From: Martelella mediterranea
GTDB taxonomy: Bacteria > Pseudomonadota > Alphaproteobacteria > Rhizobiales > Rhizobiaceae
Assembly (NCBI RefSeq): GCF_021021415.1
Contig: NZ_JAINWJ010000004.1
Span: 62,001-126,000, forward strand
Direction of reading: 5' to 3'
Length of the DNA: 64,000 bases
In this document: piece by piece, positions 9,567-18,377 of the stretch
Layout: the number at the start of each line of letters is the position of its first letter
Numbering within the stretch: the stretch's first letter is position 1
Made by a program: the position numbers and the translations under genes
The notes under the pieces: model-generated
Seen by the model: only the letters and a program-made list of their open reading frames with translations
Databases searched by the model: none
Told to the model about the DNA's origin: nothing

Positions 9567-10337
9567 GTGGCCAATATGAAGCAACGCAGGTACCAGGAAG
9601 TCGCAGAAGACATTGAGGCGATCGTGCGGGACATGGGCCTGCGCGCTGGAAGCAGAATTCCCACAGAGCGAAAACTGGCCGACCAGCTTTCCGTAACCCG
9701 CGCCGTTGTGCGCGAGGCGCTCATCAAGCTGGAGATCGAGCGAAAGGTGGAGGTGCGCCAGGGTGCCGGGGTGTTCCTGCTCGAGCCGGCCCACTATCAA
9801 TCAACTGCGGAGGAGGGGCTCGATGTCGGGCCTTTCGAACTGCTCCAGGCCCGTCAGGTGATTGAAAGCGAGGTTGCTCGGTTCGCGGCAACGCGGGTAA
9901 GCAAGAAAGATATTCAAGGTCTGCGCGAGGCCATCGAAATGGATCGCCGCAGCATGGATGAGGGCGGGCTGGATTATCCCGGCGACGAACTGTTTCATCA
10001 CCGGATTGCCGAGGCCACGCAGAACAGCGCGCTGATCGATGCCGTCTACCGCTTGTGGGAGAAGCGCAAGATCAGCCCGATGTGGCACACGCTGCACAAG
10101 CGGGTGCGCGACAGCGATCATCGCCTGCAATGGATCCAGGATCACGAAGCCATCGTGGCGGCCATGGTTCGCCGAAATCCAGATGAGGCCCACGCCGCCA
10201 TGTCGCGGCATCTGGCCAATGTCTACAATCGGCTGCTCGGCCTTTCTGACCACGACGATCCGCTTTTCGACGGCTACATGTTTCCGCCCTCGGAGGACGG
10301 GACGACACCGGTCGCCGCCAGGCAGGACGACGACTGA
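9567..10337 (+). CDS. GntR-family transcriptional regulator, FadR subfamily
   Basis: About 253-256 residues. Seen: N-terminal winged helix with GSRIPTERKLADQLSVTRAVVREALIKLE-type sequence (positions about 30-60) and a C-terminal all-helical FCD domain whose metal-binding pattern includes DELFHHRIAEA and a late HEAIVAAM. Start may be GTG 9567 or ATG 9576; there is no strong ribosome site and the leader would be very short. It is placed to control the M24 peptidase, importer and hydrolase genes that follow on the same strand. The effector is unknown; FCD domains usually bind small organic acids. Confidence 0.88.
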   Translation: MANMKQRRYQEVAEDIEAIVRDMGLRAGSRIPTERKLADQLSVTRAVVREALIKLEIERKVEVRQGAGVFLLEPAHYQSTAEEGLDVGPFELLQARQVIESEVARFAATRVSKKDIQGLREAIEMDRRSMDEGGLDYPGDELFHHRIAEATQNSALIDAVYRLWEKRKISPMWHTLHKRVRDSDHRLQWIQDHEAIVAAMVRRNPDEAHAAMSRHLANVYNRLLGLSDHDDPLFDGYMFPPSEDGTTPVAARQDDD

Positions 10338-10389
10338 CGTCCCCAAAGCCTGAAAACCAGTTTATTCCCCACGGATCGAGCATTTATCC

Positions 10390-11493
10390 ATGATCAATAC
10401 GAGATATGAAAGCCGGCTGGCGATGTTGCGTGACGCCATGGCCCGCTCGGAGCTGGACCTCGTCGCTCTCGGCCCCTCAAGCCATATGCGCTGGTTGACC
10501 GGAGTGGACCCGCACGGCGACGAGCGCCCGGTGCTTGTGCTGGTCAGCGCCGAGGGCGCGGCGTTCCTGATGCCGGAAATGAATGCAGAGGCCGCGCGAA
10601 AAGGCACCGACCTGCCTTTCTTCGTCTGGTCGGATGGCGATGGCCCGTCCGATGCCCTCGATGCCGCCCTTTCAAGCCTCGTCAAACGCCGTTCGGATGT
10701 TTCCATCGCGGTTGACGAGACCATGCGCACTGATTTTTCCTATTTGCTTACGGGCCTGTTCGACAATCCCCGCATCACCTTCACCGAAAGCACGGTCGGC
10801 GCGCTTCGCCAGCGTAAGGATCCGGAAGAACGCGCCGCGCTCAGCAAGAGCGCGAAGATCAACGACGCCGCCATTATGGCCGGGTTTGATGCGCTGCGGG
10901 AAGGCGTAACCGAAGCGGAGATCGTTGACACGATCTACGATGAAATGAAGAAGCAGGGTGCGCGTCCCGGCTTCTGTCAGGTTGCGTTCGGCGCCAATGC
11001 CGCCATGCCGCATCACCACAGCGGCAACACCCCGCTTGAGGTCAACACGCCCGTGCTGATCGATGCCGGCTGCTGGTGGGAAAACTATCCTTCCGACATG
11101 ACACGAACCGGCGTTTTCGGCCAGCCCTCGGCGGAGTTTCTCGCGGCCTTCGATGCGGTCGAGGCCGCTGTCCAGGCGGCCATCACAACCTTCCGCCCCG
11201 GGATCACTGGGCGCGAAATGGACCATGCCGCGCGCGTTTCGCTAACCGAAGCGGGCCATGGCAACGCCTTTCTCCATCGTCTTGGACACGGGCTTGGGCT
11301 CGACATTCATGAACCGCCCTATCTGGCCTCGTCGTCATCGGACACGCTGCAGGAAGGCAGCGTGTTCTCAATCGAACCGGGGGTCTACTACCCGGGTCGG
11401 TTCGGTATTCGCCTCGAGGACATCGTGCATGTCCACAACGGCGAACTCGAAATTCTTTCCTCGCTGAGCCGCTCGCTGATCAGGCGGGGCTAG
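10390..11493 (+). CDS. M24 family metallopeptidase (Xaa-Pro dipeptidase / creatinase-like)
   Basis: A 367-residue cytosolic 'pita-bread' enzyme. Seen: N-terminal creatinase-like domain, then the dinuclear metal ligands in order: Asp in VLIDAGCWW, Asp in SDMTRTG, His in HRLGHGLGLDIHE, Glu in FSIEPGVYY and Glu in IRLEDIV. All five are present, so it should be active. It lies between the regulator and a peptide-type importer, which suggests it splits an imported proline-containing dipeptide or a related amide. The true substrate cannot be read from sequence. Confidence 0.88.
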   Translation: MINTRYESRLAMLRDAMARSELDLVALGPSSHMRWLTGVDPHGDERPVLVLVSAEGAAFLMPEMNAEAARKGTDLPFFVWSDGDGPSDALDAALSSLVKRRSDVSIAVDETMRTDFSYLLTGLFDNPRITFTESTVGALRQRKDPEERAALSKSAKINDAAIMAGFDALREGVTEAEIVDTIYDEMKKQGARPGFCQVAFGANAAMPHHHSGNTPLEVNTPVLIDAGCWWENYPSDMTRTGVFGQPSAEFLAAFDAVEAAVQAAITTFRPGITGREMDHAARVSLTEAGHGNAFLHRLGHGLGLDIHEPPYLASSSSDTLQEGSVFSIEPGVYYPGRFGIRLEDIVHVHNGELEILSSLSRSLIRRG

Positions 11494-11579
11494 GCGCAAA
11501 AAAAGACAAGCAGATTAGAAGCTTGCCCATGACTGGAAGACAAAACTCACAGAGACTGGAAGGTTATAAAGGGACCAAA

Positions 11580-13157
11580 ATGATCAAAAAGAAAACACTC
11601 GCCGTGCTGTTCGCCGCGGCTATGGCCACGGCTGCCGCGCCCGCGTTCGCCAAGGAGTTGACGTGGTCGTATTCCGCTGATGTGACGACGCTCGACCCTC
11701 ACGCACTCGACCAGACATTCAACCTGGGTTTCCTGGGGAATATTTACGAGGGTCTCGTGCAACGTGGCCCGGATATGCAGCTCGAACCTGCGCTCGCGAC
11801 CTCGTGGGAGCTTGTCGAGCCCACCCGCTGGCGTTTCAAACTGCGCGATGACGTCTATTTCCACGAAGGTCAGCATTTCACCGCCGACGACGTCGTGTTC
11901 TCACTGGAGCGTTCGCTGGCCGAAGGCTCGCGCATCAAGAGCTCCAAAATGGCAGTGGTCGTCGGCGCCGAAAAGGTCGATGATTATACCGTCGACGTTT
12001 TGATGAGCCGGCCTGATCCGATCCTGATCAACAACTGGAGCAACTGGCTGATCATTTCCCACGAATGGGCCGAGGAACATGGCATCAAGGCCGAAGCCAC
12101 CGCCGAGGAAATGGCAAAAGCCTATTCCAATACGCATGCCAATGGCACTGGTCCTTTCCGCATCGTCGAGCGTCAGCCCGACAACCGCACTGTGGCGGAA
12201 CCATTCGACAAATGGTGGGGCAAGGCCGATCACAATCTGACACGCGTGACCTTCCGCCCGATCGAATCGGACGCAACGCGCACGGCCGCATTGCTTTCGG
12301 GCGAGCTCGATCTTGCCATTCCGGTGCCGGTGCAGGACCAAAAGCGCATCGAACAGGCGCCCGGCGTTGAACTGCTGACCGGCCCGGAGCTGCGCGTCGT
12401 GTTTCTCGGCATGGACGTCAGCCCCGAGCCGCTGCCGGGCAGCAAGCTCGACACCAATCCGCTCTCCAACCGCGACGTCCGCGAAGCGGTCTACCGTGCC
12501 ATCAATGAGGACGCGATCGCGCGGGTCGTGATGCGCGGTCAGGCGACGCCGACAGCCTCCATGATCCCGCAGGAATTCCACGGTTTCATGAAGGATCTCG
12601 AGCGCTATCCCTATGATCCGGAAGCAGCCGAGGCGCTGCTCGACGAGGCGGGCTATGCCGATGGCTTTTCCACAACGATGGAATGCCCGAACAACCGTTA
12701 TGTCAACGATGAGGCGATCTGCACCGCCATTGTCGGCATGCTTGAGAAGGTCGGCATCGAGGTGGATCTCGCTTCCATGCCGATCGGTCCGCTTCTGACC
12801 AGCCTGTCGGATACCGGCAAGCGTCGCGGAATGTGGTTTCTCGGGCTGTCGCCGGGCAATATCGACGCCAACGGCCTGATGCAGGAACTTGTTCACACGC
12901 GAACGGGCGCGTGGGGCACCTGGAACGCGGGCAACCTGTCAGATCCGGAACTCGATGCAATGATCGAGGCCGCGATCACCGAGACCGATCCGGAAGCCCG
13001 CGACCAGCTACTCTATGATGCGCAGCGCCGCCTGAATGACAAGGTCTACTTCGTGCCGCTGCACCAGCAGAACCTGTCCTGGGGCGTGGCCGACGACGTG
13101 ACGGTCGTCCAGCGTCCGGATGACGTGTTCGTCTGGAAGTGGGCGCACGTCGACTGA
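11580..13157 (+). CDS. ABC transporter substrate-binding protein, family 5 (DppA/OppA type)
   Basis: A 525-residue periplasmic binding protein. Seen: Lys-rich N-terminus and signal peptide ending near AAPAFAKEL (residue 23), then LTWSYSADVTTLDPHALDQ, the family 5 entry motif, and LRDDVYFHEGQHFTADDVVFSL. A TTG at 11523 would add 19 residues ahead of the signal peptide and is rejected. It is the first gene of a complete SBP-B-C-D-F importer. Family 5 proteins bind peptides, opines or sugars; with an M24 peptidase next door a small peptide or amide is likely. Confidence 0.9.
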   Translation: MIKKKTLAVLFAAAMATAAAPAFAKELTWSYSADVTTLDPHALDQTFNLGFLGNIYEGLVQRGPDMQLEPALATSWELVEPTRWRFKLRDDVYFHEGQHFTADDVVFSLERSLAEGSRIKSSKMAVVVGAEKVDDYTVDVLMSRPDPILINNWSNWLIISHEWAEEHGIKAEATAEEMAKAYSNTHANGTGPFRIVERQPDNRTVAEPFDKWWGKADHNLTRVTFRPIESDATRTAALLSGELDLAIPVPVQDQKRIEQAPGVELLTGPELRVVFLGMDVSPEPLPGSKLDTNPLSNRDVREAVYRAINEDAIARVVMRGQATPTASMIPQEFHGFMKDLERYPYDPEAAEALLDEAGYADGFSTTMECPNNRYVNDEAICTAIVGMLEKVGIEVDLASMPIGPLLTSLSDTGKRRGMWFLGLSPGNIDANGLMQELVHTRTGAWGTWNAGNLSDPELDAMIEAAITETDPEARDQLLYDAQRRLNDKVYFVPLHQQNLSWGVADDVTVVQRPDDVFVWKWAHVD

Positions 13158-13164
13158 TATCCCG

Positions 13165-13193
13165 GCCCGGAGCGGAGAGGCTTCGCTCCGGGC
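13165..13193 (+). terminator. Strong hairpin between binding-protein and permease genes
   Basis: GCCCGGAGCG (13165-13174) and CGCTCCGGGC (13184-13193) form a perfect 10-bp stem with a 9-base loop, followed by ATTTTCC. It starts 7 bases after the binding-protein stop codon. It probably limits read-through into the permease genes or protects the upstream message; without a proper T-run it is unlikely to stop all transcription. Confidence 0.6.
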
Positions 13194-13222
13194 ATTTTCC
13201 GCCGCAAAAAGGTAGTCCCCCA

Positions 13223-14200
13223 ATGATGCAATATCTGCTCAAGCGCGTGCTTCAGGCGGTCTTCGTCGTTCTGTGCGTTGCCTTTATTGCTTTCCTGATG
13301 TTCAATTTCATTGGTGACCCCGTTGCCAATATGGCTGGTCCCGAAACCTCGCTCGCCGAGCGCGCGCAGATGCGCGCAAGCCTTGGCCTCGACCGGCCCT
13401 TGCCGGTTCGCTACATCGATTTTCTCGCCAAGTTTTTCCAGGGCGATTTCGGGGTGTCATACCGCCTGAACATGCCCGTTTCCACAATGCTGGCCGAGCG
13501 CCTGCCGGCGACCGTCGAGCTAGCGGCCTGCGGTATCCTACTCGCCATATTTGTCGGCATCCCGCTTGGCATCTACACCGCGATCCGCGGAAAGAGCTGG
13601 ATCGCCCAGGGTCTGCTGATGGGCTCGCTCGTCGGCGTTTCGCTTCCCACCTTCCTCATCGGCATGTTCCTGATCCTGATTTTCTCGGTCGAACTCGGCT
13701 GGCTGCCCTCCTTCGGGCGCGGAGAGACCGTGGCGATCGGCTGGTGGCACACGGGCTTCCTGACCCGTAGCGGGCTGGCTTCCTTCATACTGCCCTCGAT
13801 CACACTCGCTTTCTTCCAGGCAACACTCATTGTCCGCCTTGTGCGCGCCGAAATGCAGGAAGTGCTTGAGACTGATTATATTCGTTTTGCCCGCGCGCGG
13901 GGCTTGCGCCAGAAAACCATCTGGTTCCGCGAGGCGCTCAAGAATACGTTGATCCCGGTTATGACCATTATCGGTCTGCAGATGGGCGCTGTCGTCGCTT
14001 TCTCGATCATCACCGAGACCGTTTTCCAGTGGCCCGGTATCGGCCTGATGTTCATTCAGGCGGTCAACTACGCCGATGTGCCCGTTCTGGCGACCTATCT
14101 CGTGCTCGTCTCTATCTTCTTTGTCACGCTGAATCTCTGTGTCGACCTTCTCTATTACCGCGTCGATCCGAGGCTTCGCGCTCCCGGAGCCGCCAAATGA
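13223..14200 (+). CDS. Peptide-type ABC transporter permease (DppB-like)
   Basis: A 325-residue integral membrane protein with about six hydrophobic helices. Seen: N-terminal MMQYLLKRVLQAVFVV and the DppB-family block QMRASLGLDRPLPVRYIDFL, and the coupling region EMQEVLETDYIRFARARGL with the EAA-type loop. An upstream in-frame start (13139) would overlap the binding-protein gene and is rejected. Its stop codon overlaps the next gene as ATGA. Confidence 0.9.
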   Translation: MMQYLLKRVLQAVFVVLCVAFIAFLMFNFIGDPVANMAGPETSLAERAQMRASLGLDRPLPVRYIDFLAKFFQGDFGVSYRLNMPVSTMLAERLPATVELAACGILLAIFVGIPLGIYTAIRGKSWIAQGLLMGSLVGVSLPTFLIGMFLILIFSVELGWLPSFGRGETVAIGWWHTGFLTRSGLASFILPSITLAFFQATLIVRLVRAEMQEVLETDYIRFARARGLRQKTIWFREALKNTLIPVMTIIGLQMGAVVAFSIITETVFQWPGIGLMFIQAVNYADVPVLATYLVLVSIFFVTLNLCVDLLYYRVDPRLRAPGAAK

Positions 14201-15135
14201 CCGTACAAAACCAGGACATCGACCATCGTAGCGCCCTGTCACGTTTTCTCGACAGCGATCTCGTCCATGCCTTCGCACATTCTCCGCGCGCCGTGGTGTC
14301 GGCCCTTGTCTTCGCGATCATCCTGATCGCGGCAGTGGGCGCACCTCTTCTGGCGCCTCACAATCCCTTTCTGCCGCCTGATCTGATGAACGGGCTGATG
14401 CCGCCGGCCTGGACGCCCGGGGGGAGTTGGGAGTTTCCCCTCGGCACCGACGATCAGGGGCGCGACGTGCTTTCGCTGATCATGTACGGAACCCGGATGT
14501 CCCTCCTTGTCGGCTTCGCCGCCGTGATTCTCGCCATCGCGATCGGCCTGTTCCTGGGGCTGTTGGCCGGCTATGTCAGCGGCTGGATCGAATCTGTCGT
14601 CATGCGCTTCGCCGACATTCAGTTGAGCTTCCCCGCCATTCTGGTCGCTCTCTTGATCAGCGGCGTCGTCTCAGCCACTTTCGAACGCGATACGCAGAAC
14701 CTTCTGGCCCTGCCTGTGCTGGTTTTCTCGATCGGGCTGTCCGACTGGGTGCAATACGCCCGCACCGCGCGCGGTTCGACTCTGGTCGAAAGGAACCGGG
14801 AATATGTGAAGGCGGCGCGCATCATGCATGTGGCCGCGCCCACCATTCTGTTCCGCCACATCCTTCCCAATATTCTCGGTCCGATCATCGTGATCGCGAC
14901 GCTCGGCCTGGCCAGCGCGATTATCGCCGAGGCCACCCTGTCTTTCCTCGGCGTCGGCATGCCGCCCACCCAACCCTCACTCGGCACGCTGATCAGGACA
15001 GGCAATGATTACCTGTTCTCCGGCGAGTGGTGGATGACGGTGTTCCCGGCGTTGGCGCTGGTGCTACTGGCGTTGTCGGTCAATGTTTTCGGCGACTGGC
15101 TTCGCGAGGCCCTCAACCCAAGGATCGCCAAATGA
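14197..15135 (+). CDS. Peptide-type ABC transporter permease (DppC-like)
   Basis: A 312-residue permease, partner of the DppB-like protein. Seen: cytoplasmic N-terminus, hydrophobic segment near residue 30, the DppC-type sequence FPLGTDDQGRDVLSLIMYGTRMSLLVG, and the EAA loop EYVKAARIMHVAAPTILFRHI. ATG 14197 overlaps the previous stop; its own stop overlaps the next gene at 15132. Confidence 0.9.
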   Translation: MTVQNQDIDHRSALSRFLDSDLVHAFAHSPRAVVSALVFAIILIAAVGAPLLAPHNPFLPPDLMNGLMPPAWTPGGSWEFPLGTDDQGRDVLSLIMYGTRMSLLVGFAAVILAIAIGLFLGLLAGYVSGWIESVVMRFADIQLSFPAILVALLISGVVSATFERDTQNLLALPVLVFSIGLSDWVQYARTARGSTLVERNREYVKAARIMHVAAPTILFRHILPNILGPIIVIATLGLASAIIAEATLSFLGVGMPPTQPSLGTLIRTGNDYLFSGEWWMTVFPALALVLLALSVNVFGDWLREALNPRIAK

Positions 15136-16106
15136 CCGTCAGCAATCTCCTCGAGATCGATCACCTGAACGCGGCCTTCGACACGCGCCGCGGGGAGTTG
15201 CAGGTTCTTTCGGATATTCATCTCGACATCGGCCAAGGCGAGATCGTCGCGCTCGTGGGTGAATCCGGCGCCGGGAAATCCTTGACCGGTTCGGCGATCA
15301 ACGGATTATTGCCCGCCCGCTGCCGCGTTACCGGCGGAGAAATCCGCTTTGAAGGCAAGCGCATCGATACGCTTTCCGAGCGTGAGATGCAGCGTCTCAG
15401 AGGCGCCGAGATCGGTACGATCTTTCAGGATCCGCTGACCAGCCTCAATCCGCTCTACACCGTCGCGCAGCAACTCATACGGACCATTCGGACGCATGAG
15501 GCGATTTCCAGAGAGGCTGCGGAGGCGCGCGCCCTGACGCTGCTTGAGGAGGTCGGTATTCCCGCGCCGGCGGACCGTTTGCACCAGTACCCGCACGAGT
15601 TCTCCGGCGGCATGCGGCAGCGCGTGGTGATCGCGCTGGCGATCGCGCTGCGTCCCAAGCTGATCATCGCAGACGAGCCGACCACGGCGCTCGACGTGTC
15701 AATCCAGGCGCAGATCCTCGAACTGCTGCGCGGCCTCAGCCGGGATCACGGCACCTCCATTATTCTCGTAACGCACGATATGGGCGTGGTCGCGGAGACG
15801 GCGGATCGTGTCGCGGTTCTCTATGCGGGGCGTATTGTCGAGGTCGGAAAGGTTGAAGATGTGTTGATGGAGCCGCGCCATCCCTATACGCGCGGCCTTC
15901 TCGCTTCCATCCCCTCCATCGTAAAAAAGGAACCCAGGCTGCCGCAGATCGCCGGAAGCATGCCTTCGCTGACCGCAATCCCATCGGGCTGTGCCTACCG
16001 AACGCGCTGCAATCACGCCACCGAACGCTGTGCGCTCGAACGGCCTGCCTTGAGGCGACTGGACGGGCGCGACGTGGCCTGCCACTACGCCGAGGAGTTG
16101 ATCTGA
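15132..16106 (+). CDS. Peptide-type ABC transporter ATPase (DppD-like)
   Basis: A 324-residue ATPase. Seen: Walker A GESGAGKS, Q-loop IFQDPLTSLNPL, signature FSGGMRQRVVIALAI, Walker B LIIADEPTTALD, switch His in VTHDMG, and the C-terminal oligopeptide-transporter extension with the cysteine cluster CAYRTRCNHATERC that binds an iron-sulfur cluster in some family members. The start at 15132 overlaps the DppC-like stop; the TGATG junction at 16104-16108 couples it to the next ATPase. Confidence 0.9.
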   Translation: MTVSNLLEIDHLNAAFDTRRGELQVLSDIHLDIGQGEIVALVGESGAGKSLTGSAINGLLPARCRVTGGEIRFEGKRIDTLSEREMQRLRGAEIGTIFQDPLTSLNPLYTVAQQLIRTIRTHEAISREAAEARALTLLEEVGIPAPADRLHQYPHEFSGGMRQRVVIALAIALRPKLIIADEPTTALDVSIQAQILELLRGLSRDHGTSIILVTHDMGVVAETADRVAVLYAGRIVEVGKVEDVLMEPRHPYTRGLLASIPSIVKKEPRLPQIAGSMPSLTAIPSGCAYRTRCNHATERCALERPALRRLDGRDVACHYAEELI

Positions 16107-17104
16107 TGGCCGACCCCACCAACGCGCCGAACGACGCTCTGGAAGCACACGCGCTCTCCAAGACCTATCATTTGCCGCCGCCGCCAGGCCGCTCAGGGTC
16201 ACTGACCGTGAAGGCGGTTCGCGACGTCAGCCTGACGCTGAAACCCGGTCGAACAATGGCGCTGGTGGGCGAAAGCGGTTGCGGAAAATCGACCATCGCG
16301 AAAATGCTGTCCGGGCTGGAGCCTCCCACCGAGGGCGAGATCACGCTTGACGGCAAGGACCTGGCCAAACCTTCGGCGCGGCTTTCCGCCTGGCGCAAGG
16401 GCCGCCGCATCCAGATGATCTTCCAGGACCCCTATGCCAGCCTCAATCCGCGCTGGACGGTGGCCAAGATTCTCCAGGAGGCGCTTAAGGCATCGGGAAC
16501 CGTGTCGCGGCGGGACATGCGTGAGGCCACGCTCGCGGCGCTTTCGGCGGTCGGCTTGCCCGGCAATGCCGCGGCCAAGTTCCCGCACGAGTTCTCCGGC
16601 GGGCAGCGGCAGCGCATCTCGATCGCCCGCGCGCTCGCGTGCGAGCCGCAGTTTCTCATATGCGACGAGCCGACTTCGGCTCTGGACGTGTCCGTCCAGG
16701 CGCAGATTCTCAACGTGCTCAAGGATGTGCAGGCTGAGCGTGGCCTTGCTTTCCTTCTTATCACGCATGACCTTTCGGTCGTGCATCACATGGCCGACCA
16801 TGTTGGCGTGATGTATCTCGGGCAGTTGGTGGAAGACCGCGAAGCCGGCGACCTCTTCGCTGCTCCCGCCCATCCTTACACGCGAATGCTGCTCGACACG
16901 ATTCCACGTGCCGACAGACCCGGACGCCGGCCCGCCGTGATGAGCGGCGAAGTGCCGAACCCGATTTCACCACCGACCGGGTGCCCGTTTAATCCCCGAT
17001 GTTCGTTTGCGAACGACCGCTGTCGCGCCGAACGACCGGTTCCAACACCGGTCTCCGGCGGCCATGTCGCATGTCACGCCATCGAAGAAGGACGTCTTGC
17101 ATGA
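16106..17104 (+). CDS. Peptide-type ABC transporter ATPase (DppF-like)
   Basis: A 332-residue ATPase, second nucleotide-binding subunit of the importer. Seen: Walker A GESGCGKST, IFQDPYASLNPRWTV, signature FSGGQRQRISIARAL, Walker B LICDEPTSALD, ITHDLSVVHHMAD, and the C-terminal block GCPFNPRCSFANDRC with four cysteines. Start codon lies in a TGATG junction and the stop overlaps the hydrolase start as ATGA, so the hydrolase belongs to the same operon. Confidence 0.9.
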   Translation: MADPTNAPNDALEAHALSKTYHLPPPPGRSGSLTVKAVRDVSLTLKPGRTMALVGESGCGKSTIAKMLSGLEPPTEGEITLDGKDLAKPSARLSAWRKGRRIQMIFQDPYASLNPRWTVAKILQEALKASGTVSRRDMREATLAALSAVGLPGNAAAKFPHEFSGGQRQRISIARALACEPQFLICDEPTSALDVSVQAQILNVLKDVQAERGLAFLLITHDLSVVHHMADHVGVMYLGQLVEDREAGDLFAAPAHPYTRMLLDTIPRADRPGRRPAVMSGEVPNPISPPTGCPFNPRCSFANDRCRAERPVPTPVSGGHVACHAIEEGRLA

Positions 17105-18201
17105 CCAAAGTTCCCGATCGTTTCACTTTCGCCGAACAGCGCCCGGAAAAATTCGCCTCGCAAGCACTGCATCAACGGCTGATCGCCGCGGCGCCGCGAA
17201 AGCTCGCCTTCACGGGCGAGGCAACCTATCAGGACTGGTCGCGACAGTTGCGCGCAAAGCTGATCGAACTCCTTCGCATGCCCGAGCGGCCGGTGGGCGC
17301 GCCGCGTGTCGAGATGCTGGGCGAGCGCAACGACATGGGCGATCACTTCACGCAGGACCTTGTATTCGAGAGCGAGCCCGGCGTCGAAGTCCCCTGCCGT
17401 CTGCTGTTGCCGAAAAACACGCGCGGTCCCTTGCCGGTCATGATCTGCCTGCAGGGGCATACCACCGGCATGCACATCTCGATTGGAGAAGTGGTGCACG
17501 ATCGCGACGTTGAAGATCTCGGTGGCGATCGTGATTTTGCGCTTCAGGCAGTGCGGCGAGGCTATGCGGCCATTGCCATGGAGCAGCGCGCCTTCGGCTT
17601 GCGCTCCGACGGACGCGCCGATTGCTGCCGCAGGACCCTGGAACTGGAGGTCAACGACGACAATCACACCTGTAAGCACACGGCGATGACCGCGCTGCTG
17701 CTTGGTCGCACGATCCTCGGCGAGCGGGTGTTCGACATCATCCGCGCCTGCGATGCCATCGCGGAAATCGACGGGGTCGATGCCGATGCCATCAACGTGA
17801 TGGGAAATTCCGGCGGCGGTACCGTCGCGTGGTATGCCGCCGCCGTCGAGTCGCGGATCAAGGGCGCGATTGTGGCCTCGTGCTTCTGCACGGTCGGAAA
17901 GAGCATCGGCGCAATCGATCACTGCACCGACAACTACCTGCCGGGCATGCTCGAATGGTTCGACTTCGCCGATATAGCCGGCGCCATCGAGACGGCGCGG
18001 ATCGCGGTCGTGATGGGACGGCACGATCCGCTGTTCCCGCATCAGGGCGTCGACGAGGCTTTCGCGCAAGCGCGGTCAATCTTCGCGGCGCAGGGACGGC
18101 CTGACGATATTGTGTTTGCGCAGGGCGAAGAAGGTCACCGCTTTTACGAGGACATCGGCTGGTCGGCATTCGAGAGGGTGATGTCGCAACCCGCCGCCTA
18201 G
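17101..18201 (+). CDS. Alpha/beta hydrolase, acetyl-xylan-esterase-like (Abhydrolase_7 type)
   Basis: A 366-residue predicted cytosolic serine hydrolase. Seen: LPVMICLQGHTTGMH (oxyanion-hole strand), nucleophile elbow GNSGGG near residue 235, acid-residue region VVMGRHDPLFPHQG, and catalytic His in GEEGHRFYED near the C-terminus. No signal peptide. An in-frame start at 16999 lies inside the ATPase gene and is rejected in favour of ATG 17101 in an ATGA overlap. As the last gene of the peptide-importer operon it probably hydrolyses an ester or amide of the imported compound; the substrate is unknown. Confidence 0.8.
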   Translation: MTKVPDRFTFAEQRPEKFASQALHQRLIAAAPRKLAFTGEATYQDWSRQLRAKLIELLRMPERPVGAPRVEMLGERNDMGDHFTQDLVFESEPGVEVPCRLLLPKNTRGPLPVMICLQGHTTGMHISIGEVVHDRDVEDLGGDRDFALQAVRRGYAAIAMEQRAFGLRSDGRADCCRRTLELEVNDDNHTCKHTAMTALLLGRTILGERVFDIIRACDAIAEIDGVDADAINVMGNSGGGTVAWYAAAVESRIKGAIVASCFCTVGKSIGAIDHCTDNYLPGMLEWFDFADIAGAIETARIAVVMGRHDPLFPHQGVDEAFAQARSIFAAQGRPDDIVFAQGEEGHRFYEDIGWSAFERVMSQPAA

Positions 18202-18310
18202 AGCAATTCCAGGTGAAGTGGATGCCGGTTCACCGTCCGGAGTTGCGTAAAAATAGAGAGCCAGAGCTGTTCCGCGTTTCCGTTAAACACGCAGTCGCTC
18301 CGGTCCCGAC
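18201..18310. repeat. Rhizobial-type dispersed intergenic repeat
   Basis: From about 18202 the sequence AGAGCAATTCCAGGTGAAGT, then GGTTCACCGTCCGGAGTTGC, then GTTCCGCGTTTCCGTTAAAC, matches the form of an abundant dispersed intergenic repeat I remember from Rhizobiaceae-type genomes (RIME-like). It lies between the end of the importer operon and the dehydrogenase gene. No other copy was noticed in this window. It may form hairpins in RNA. Identification is from memory, not from a search. Confidence 0.6.
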
Positions 18311-18377
18311 AATCCAAAATATCTGAACTTTATACGCGCAGCGACGGCTCCCAGGTCGCGGCGCTCAGGAGAAAATT

